Origin: CAZAKZ01 sp964485695
Lineage (GTDB): Bacteria; Planctomycetota; JAFGQW01
NCBI GenBank assembly: GCA_964485695.1
Contig: CAZAKZ010000181.1
Coordinates: 1 to 9,723 of the forward strand
Length of the DNA: 9,723 bases
Direction of reading: 5' to 3'
Within the stretch, counting starts at the first letter, position 1; each line of letters starts with the position of its first letter. The translations under genes and the position numbers were made by a program. Of this stretch, positions 7,151 to 9,723 are shown piece by piece. A model generated the notes under the pieces. The model worked only from the letters and a program-made list of their open reading frames with translations, ran no database searches and was not told the origin of the DNA.

Positions 7151-7151
7151 A

Positions 7152-7179
7152 ATTATAGCGAAAAACGTCCCGATGTCGT
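7152..7179 (-). promoter_or_regulatory. candidate promoter of sulfatase gene
   Basis: The minus strand shows a perfect TATAAT (7157-7152). A possible -35, ACGACA (7179-7174, four of six matches to TTGACA), lies 16 bp upstream. The predicted start of transcription, near 7145, gives a leader of about 28 nt. The whole element lies between the stop codon of the upstream gene and the sulfatase start. Confidence 0.5.
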
Positions 7180-7180
7180 G

Positions 7181-8503
7181 CTACTGCAGCGTGAATCCCA
7201 CCGTGTTGCTCAACGTGCCAAATCCCGTGGGCGTGGAAGCGTCCAGCACCGCAAAGGCCGCGAAGAGCCTGAGACCGGTGCCGGAGGGAAAGTAGGTGGG
7301 CAGAGTGAGTCGAGCCGAGGCGTTTCCGTTTCCGTCCAGATTGGCGATGTTGCTGCCGCCGCCAAGGAATGGGGCGAGGTTGCCCAGGAGGACGTTGAAG
7401 GCCAGGAAGTCGAAGTGGAGGTCGATGCGCCGGCCGTCTGAGAGCTGGACGGGCGGGTGGGAAGCCCTGGAAAGGGTGAGGATGAAGACCTTTCCGCGGT
7501 CCGCCGGCCTGCGGGTGGAGAGGTGGAAGTGGAAGGTGGAACCGGGTGCGGCCTTTCCCGACGTGCTGAGCGAGCGTTCGCCATGGATCAGAATCGAGGT
7601 CGGAGCCGCGCCGAGCACGGGCAGGGTGAATGTCTTCAGGAACACGCCACCGGCCGTCACCTCGTGGAGGCGGCCGGTGGAGGAGATGCGGCCGCCGGCC
7701 AGCCACCAGGTTCCCCTCCGGGTCCGGGCGTGGGCGTTCAGAGCATGGCTGGAAATGGGCGCGATGAGGGACGTGACCTTGCTGGAGACTGGATCCAGGC
7801 GTACGAATTCCGCCGGATCCAGGTTGAGGAAATCGGTCACGGTGTAGGTGCTGGTGGAGAGATCCCATTCGATGGAGGATATGTCGCTGATGGTCTTGTC
7901 GAGGGTTGCAACGAGGGTGCCGCTCCGGTCCACCTCCACGACGCGGGGACCGGTTCGGGCGAAGAGGGCGACAGCGTACCGGCCCGTGTCCTGGTTGATG
8001 GCGATGCTGTTGACATGGCCGCCGAGGTTGTTGGTCCAGATGGTGGAGAGGACGCTGTTACCGGGATCGAGGCGGTGAAGGCCGTCTTCGCCCGAGGCGG
8101 AAATCACCCAGGTGCCATCCGGATCCAGGTCGAGTCCGTTGGGCCGGAGGCGCGTAAAGGTCTTTATCGTGGTGACCACCCCGCCCGGAGTGAGGCGGAG
8201 GAACCGATCCGGGACGCCGATCATGGATACGGCAATGTCCTGGCCGGTGCTGGAGGCCGGGGCCCCGCCCCAGGTATCAAGGGCGTTGGGGTAGTCCGGA
8301 TAGGTGAGGAGCAGGGTGGCCACGAGGACGCCCGTGTCCCTCACCGCGTAGACGCCGGGTGTGTATCCGAGGTCTCCCACGATGAGATCGCCGGGCTGGA
8401 TCTGGGTCCCTGCGGACACTGCGGCCAGGGCCAGGAAGATGACAGCGAAAAGCCGGAGTATCGAGATCATCCTCTCGCGGATCGTCCCCCTCTTCTTTTT
8501 CAT
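7181..8503 (-). CDS. secreted beta-propeller protein with C-terminal beta-sandwich
   Basis: A protein of 440 residues with no recognised enzyme motif. A basic start and hydrophobic segment (ILRLFAVIFLALAAVSA, 14-31) form a Sec signal peptide. Residues about 35-300 hold six or so repeated units such as GLDLDPDGTWVISASGEDGLHRLDP and VVEVDRSGTLVATLD, typical of NHL/SMP-30-like six-bladed propellers, which usually bind ligands or partners. Residues about 310-440 form a separate beta-rich domain with LDGNGNASARLTLP and the ending LSNTVGFTLQ, a type I associate with planctomycete surface proteins. An in-frame ATG at 8524 was rejected because it lies inside a TATAAT element; 8503 and 8470 both remain possible, with poor ribosome binding sites (AAGG 1 nt, GAGAGG 0 nt away). 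It may act as an exported binding or adhesion protein; no function is proven. Confidence 0.8.
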   Translation of the reverse strand: MKKKRGTIRERMISILRLFAVIFLALAAVSAGTQIQPGDLIVGDLGYTPGVYAVRDTGVLVATLLLTYPDYPNALDTWGGAPASSTGQDIAVSMIGVPDRFLRLTPGGVVTTIKTFTRLRPNGLDLDPDGTWVISASGEDGLHRLDPGNSVLSTIWTNNLGGHVNSIAINQDTGRYAVALFARTGPRVVEVDRSGTLVATLDKTISDISSIEWDLSTSTYTVTDFLNLDPAEFVRLDPVSSKVTSLIAPISSHALNAHARTRRGTWWLAGGRISSTGRLHEVTAGGVFLKTFTLPVLGAAPTSILIHGERSLSTSGKAAPGSTFHFHLSTRRPADRGKVFILTLSRASHPPVQLSDGRRIDLHFDFLAFNVLLGNLAPFLGGGSNIANLDGNGNASARLTLPTYFPSGTGLRLFAAFAVLDASTPTGFGTLSNTVGFTLQ

Positions 8504-8522
8504 GCCTTCGAAGCAGAAGAGC

Positions 8523-8528
8523 ATTATA
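8523..8528 (-). promoter_or_regulatory. candidate -10 element of beta-propeller gene
   Basis: The minus strand reads CGGGTATAATGC, a perfect TATAAT located 19 nt before the chosen ATG at 8503. The region 17 bp upstream (TCCGGA) is a poor -35 match, so the promoter call rests on the -10 alone. The alternative ATG at 8524 overlaps it and is therefore unlikely to be the start. Confidence 0.4.
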
Positions 8529-8551
8529 CCCGAAGGAGAGGCCGTTCCGGA

Positions 8552-9658
8552 TCATCCATCGGTTTTTTTGGGCGCCGGGAGAGACCGGTGCACGAAGGTG
8601 CCCTTCGCTTCCCAGATCAGGTGGATGGAACCGTCCGGCGATTCCACCACCCGCCCCGGTCCCTTGCCGGTGCCGAAATCCAGGGGCATGGACCAGCCCC
8701 GAAAGCCCCGCTTCAGGTAGAAGACGGCGTGGCCGGCATTGAAGGCCGTCATGTAGAGACGGTTCTTGCCCGCGTGGAACATCCAGGGCTCGGATCCCTT
8801 ATTTACGAGCTCGAAGGGAACGGACCACTGGTGGCCGTCGAAAACACTCTCCTTCACGCCCTGTCGATCTCCCCACGCGGCAACCATCTCATGGGGAGAG
8901 ACGATCGCGAAAGCGGGGCAGCTGCCGGGCTGGCGAGAGACCGTGACCACGGAGTTGCGCTTTTTCGAGTTTGCGTAGGCAATGCTGGCATTGGCCTTTC
9001 TGCCATACCTCCGCTCGAACACCACGTGAACGGTGCCGTCCCGACCCACCACCGGAACTGGACGGGAGGCGCGGCTCTGTGATTTCAGATCCAGGCCTCT
9101 GGGCTTCCCCGCCTTGCCCTTGACCGGAAGGTGGACCAGGTAGATCTTACCGGCCCGTTCGAAGATCGCACCGGGGCGCGCAGTGCGAGAGATGCGCTTC
9201 TTGTCGGCGATAAACGCCAGGGTAACGTCCTTTCCGGGTCCCCGGGCCACGGCGGGCTGGCGGGCGCCCTTGGGCAGCGGGTACGCGAGACGCTTCCACT
9301 CTCCCTTTTCCAGCCCGGCAAAGAGGAACTTCCCGCTTCCACATTCGAGGAGGTGCGGTTTCCCGTTCATCTCGAAGAGGACGATCTGGCAGGGCCGGCC
9401 GAGGGGCATTACTTTCTCCGGGCTGCTCCACTTCTTCTCGTGGAACACGGCGGTGTAGATCGCCCCCTTCCGGTCCGCTCCGGAGATCCAGGCCAGGTGC
9501 AGCCGGCCGTCGCTGGCCGCCAGGAGCGCGAAGGGGTGGGCAGCTTTTCGGGCCGGGAGCGGGATTCCAGTGCTGTATTCGTACCATCCCTGGGTATATC
9601 CTGGCCCGCAGCCGAGGGCCGCAAGGAAGAGAAGGAGTATCGAGGTCCTGCTGAACAT
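8552..9658 (-). CDS. predicted lipoprotein with beta-propeller-like repeats
   Basis: A 368-residue exported protein that I do not recognise as a named family. The N-terminus (SILLLFLAALGC) is a lipoprotein-type signal with lipid Cys17; the box ALGC is not perfect, since Leu is usual at -3. Gly18 rather than Asp at +2 would allow outer-membrane sorting. The body carries repeating blade-like units: DGRLHLAWIS (50-59), KIYLVHLPVK (171-180), DGTVHVVFERR (207-217), NRLYMTAF (299-306) and DGSIHLIWEAKG (342-353), resembling sialidase/BNR-like or seven-bladed propellers without clear Asp-box motifs. It is Lys/Arg-rich, so probably basic overall. AGGAGG (9666-9661) lies only 2 nt before the ATG, unusually close. 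It is followed after 48 nt by the other propeller gene on the same strand. A ligand-binding or surface role is inference. Confidence 0.78.
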   Translation of the reverse strand: MFSRTSILLLFLAALGCGPGYTQGWYEYSTGIPLPARKAAHPFALLAASDGRLHLAWISGADRKGAIYTAVFHEKKWSSPEKVMPLGRPCQIVLFEMNGKPHLLECGSGKFLFAGLEKGEWKRLAYPLPKGARQPAVARGPGKDVTLAFIADKKRISRTARPGAIFERAGKIYLVHLPVKGKAGKPRGLDLKSQSRASRPVPVVGRDGTVHVVFERRYGRKANASIAYANSKKRNSVVTVSRQPGSCPAFAIVSPHEMVAAWGDRQGVKESVFDGHQWSVPFELVNKGSEPWMFHAGKNRLYMTAFNAGHAVFYLKRGFRGWSMPLDFGTGKGPGRVVESPDGSIHLIWEAKGTFVHRSLPAPKKTDG

Positions 9659-9665
9659 GCCTCCT

Positions 9666-9671
9666 TTATAC
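9666..9671 (-). promoter_or_regulatory. TATAAA element directly before lipoprotein gene
   Basis: The minus strand reads TTGGGTATAAAGGAGGGC before the ATG at 9658. TATAAA would be a -10 element whose predicted transcription start is at or next to the ATG, giving a nearly leaderless mRNA; alternatively only the overlapping AGGAGG matters and the promoter lies further upstream. No good -35 was found. Confidence 0.3.
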
Positions 9672-9703
9672 CCAATGCCGTTAAGCTCCAGGAGGCTGCG
9701 GAC

Positions 9704-9723
9704 TGAAGCGCGTCCTGCTCGTT
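9704..9723 (+). CDS. possible 5' end of divergent gene with CTG start
   Basis: From 9704 the plus strand reads CTG AAG CGC GTC CTG CTC GTT, i.e. (M)KRVLLV before the window ends. A perfect AGGAGG (9691-9696) lies 7 nt upstream, which is ideal spacing, and the peptide is a common N-terminus of nucleotide-binding or glycosyltransferase-like proteins with a Rossmann beta-strand. The frame has a stop at 9683-9685 and no ATG, GTG or TTG after it, so CTG would be the initiator. CTG starts are rare; a substitution or sequencing error in an ATG is an alternative, and a chance match is possible. Only six codons are visible, so no function is assigned. Confidence 0.35.

Noticed and set aside
6444..7868. 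474-codon open frame on the minus strand
   Set aside because: It overlaps the sulfatase and propeller genes out of frame and is rich in Pro, Arg and His, typical of a shifted reading of GC-rich genes. The sulfatase frame has all catalytic motifs.
8504..8524. Longer propeller gene start at 8524
   Set aside because: The ATG overlaps a perfect TATAAT element and has no clean ribosome binding site; the signal peptide is complete from 8503.
7457..9082. 541-codon open frame on the plus strand opposite the propeller genes
   Set aside because: Composition is Gly/Glu/Val/Arg-rich as expected for the complement of GC-rich coding DNA. The minus strand encodes proteins with signal peptides and repeat units, so this is a shadow.
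1..9723. tRNA, rRNA, insertion sequence, phage or defence genes
   Set aside because: No cloverleaf, transposase or integrase motif, terminal inverted repeats or recognisable defence-domain motif was seen on either strand.

Overview
The window looks like a GC-rich (roughly 60%) Gram-negative chromosomal segment. A planctomycete or a close relative (PVC group) is the best guess. The reasons are an outer-membrane secretin, a Tat-exported lipoprotein sulfatase, and a beta-propeller protein whose C-terminal beta-sandwich (motifs around LPTYFPSGTGLRL and ending LSNTVGFTLQ) I associate with planctomycete surface proteins. This assignment is inference; there is no rRNA or other marker gene to settle it.

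Left part, plus strand, 78-2631: three tightly packed genes, with a 6 nt gap and then a 20 nt overlap, encode type IV pilin-like (minor pilin/pseudopilin) proteins in the order PilV-like, PilW/GspJ-like and PilX/GspK-like. All three have a prepilin-peptidase type N-terminus. The +5 residue differs in each: Asp, Glu and Pro. The third protein is a large one carrying a Gly/Asn-rich linker and a beta-rich ectodomain. The set looks like the priming/tip complex of a type IV pilus or type II secretion pseudopilus. A strong hairpin (2666-2691) ends the unit.

Middle, minus strand, 4949-2763: a GspD/PilQ-family secretin, convergent with the pilin operon. It has a signal peptide, N0 and N1-N3 type periplasmic domains and the canonical secretin barrel signature. 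It could be the outer-membrane channel through which the pilin-like fibre works, but no ATPase, platform protein or prepilin peptidase lies in the window.

Right part, minus strand, 9658-5144: three exported surface-type proteins. They are a predicted lipoprotein beta-propeller (9658-8552), a secreted beta-propeller plus C-terminal beta-sandwich protein (8503-7181), and a Tat/lipobox sulfatase with an extra C-terminal beta-sandwich (7117-5144). Each is preceded by a TATAAT-like element, so they may be separate transcription units rather than one operon. The sulfatase leader also contains an inverted repeat that could hide its ribosome binding site, and a seven-codon mini-ORF that ends in an ATGA overlap with its start.

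At the extreme right edge a divergent plus-strand gene may begin at 9704 with a CTG start. No rRNA, tRNA, CRISPR, insertion sequence or phage gene was seen. I found no clear new defence or mobile system; the most unusual items are the pilin-like trio with its large capping subunit, the sulfatase architecture and leader, and the possible CTG-initiated gene.
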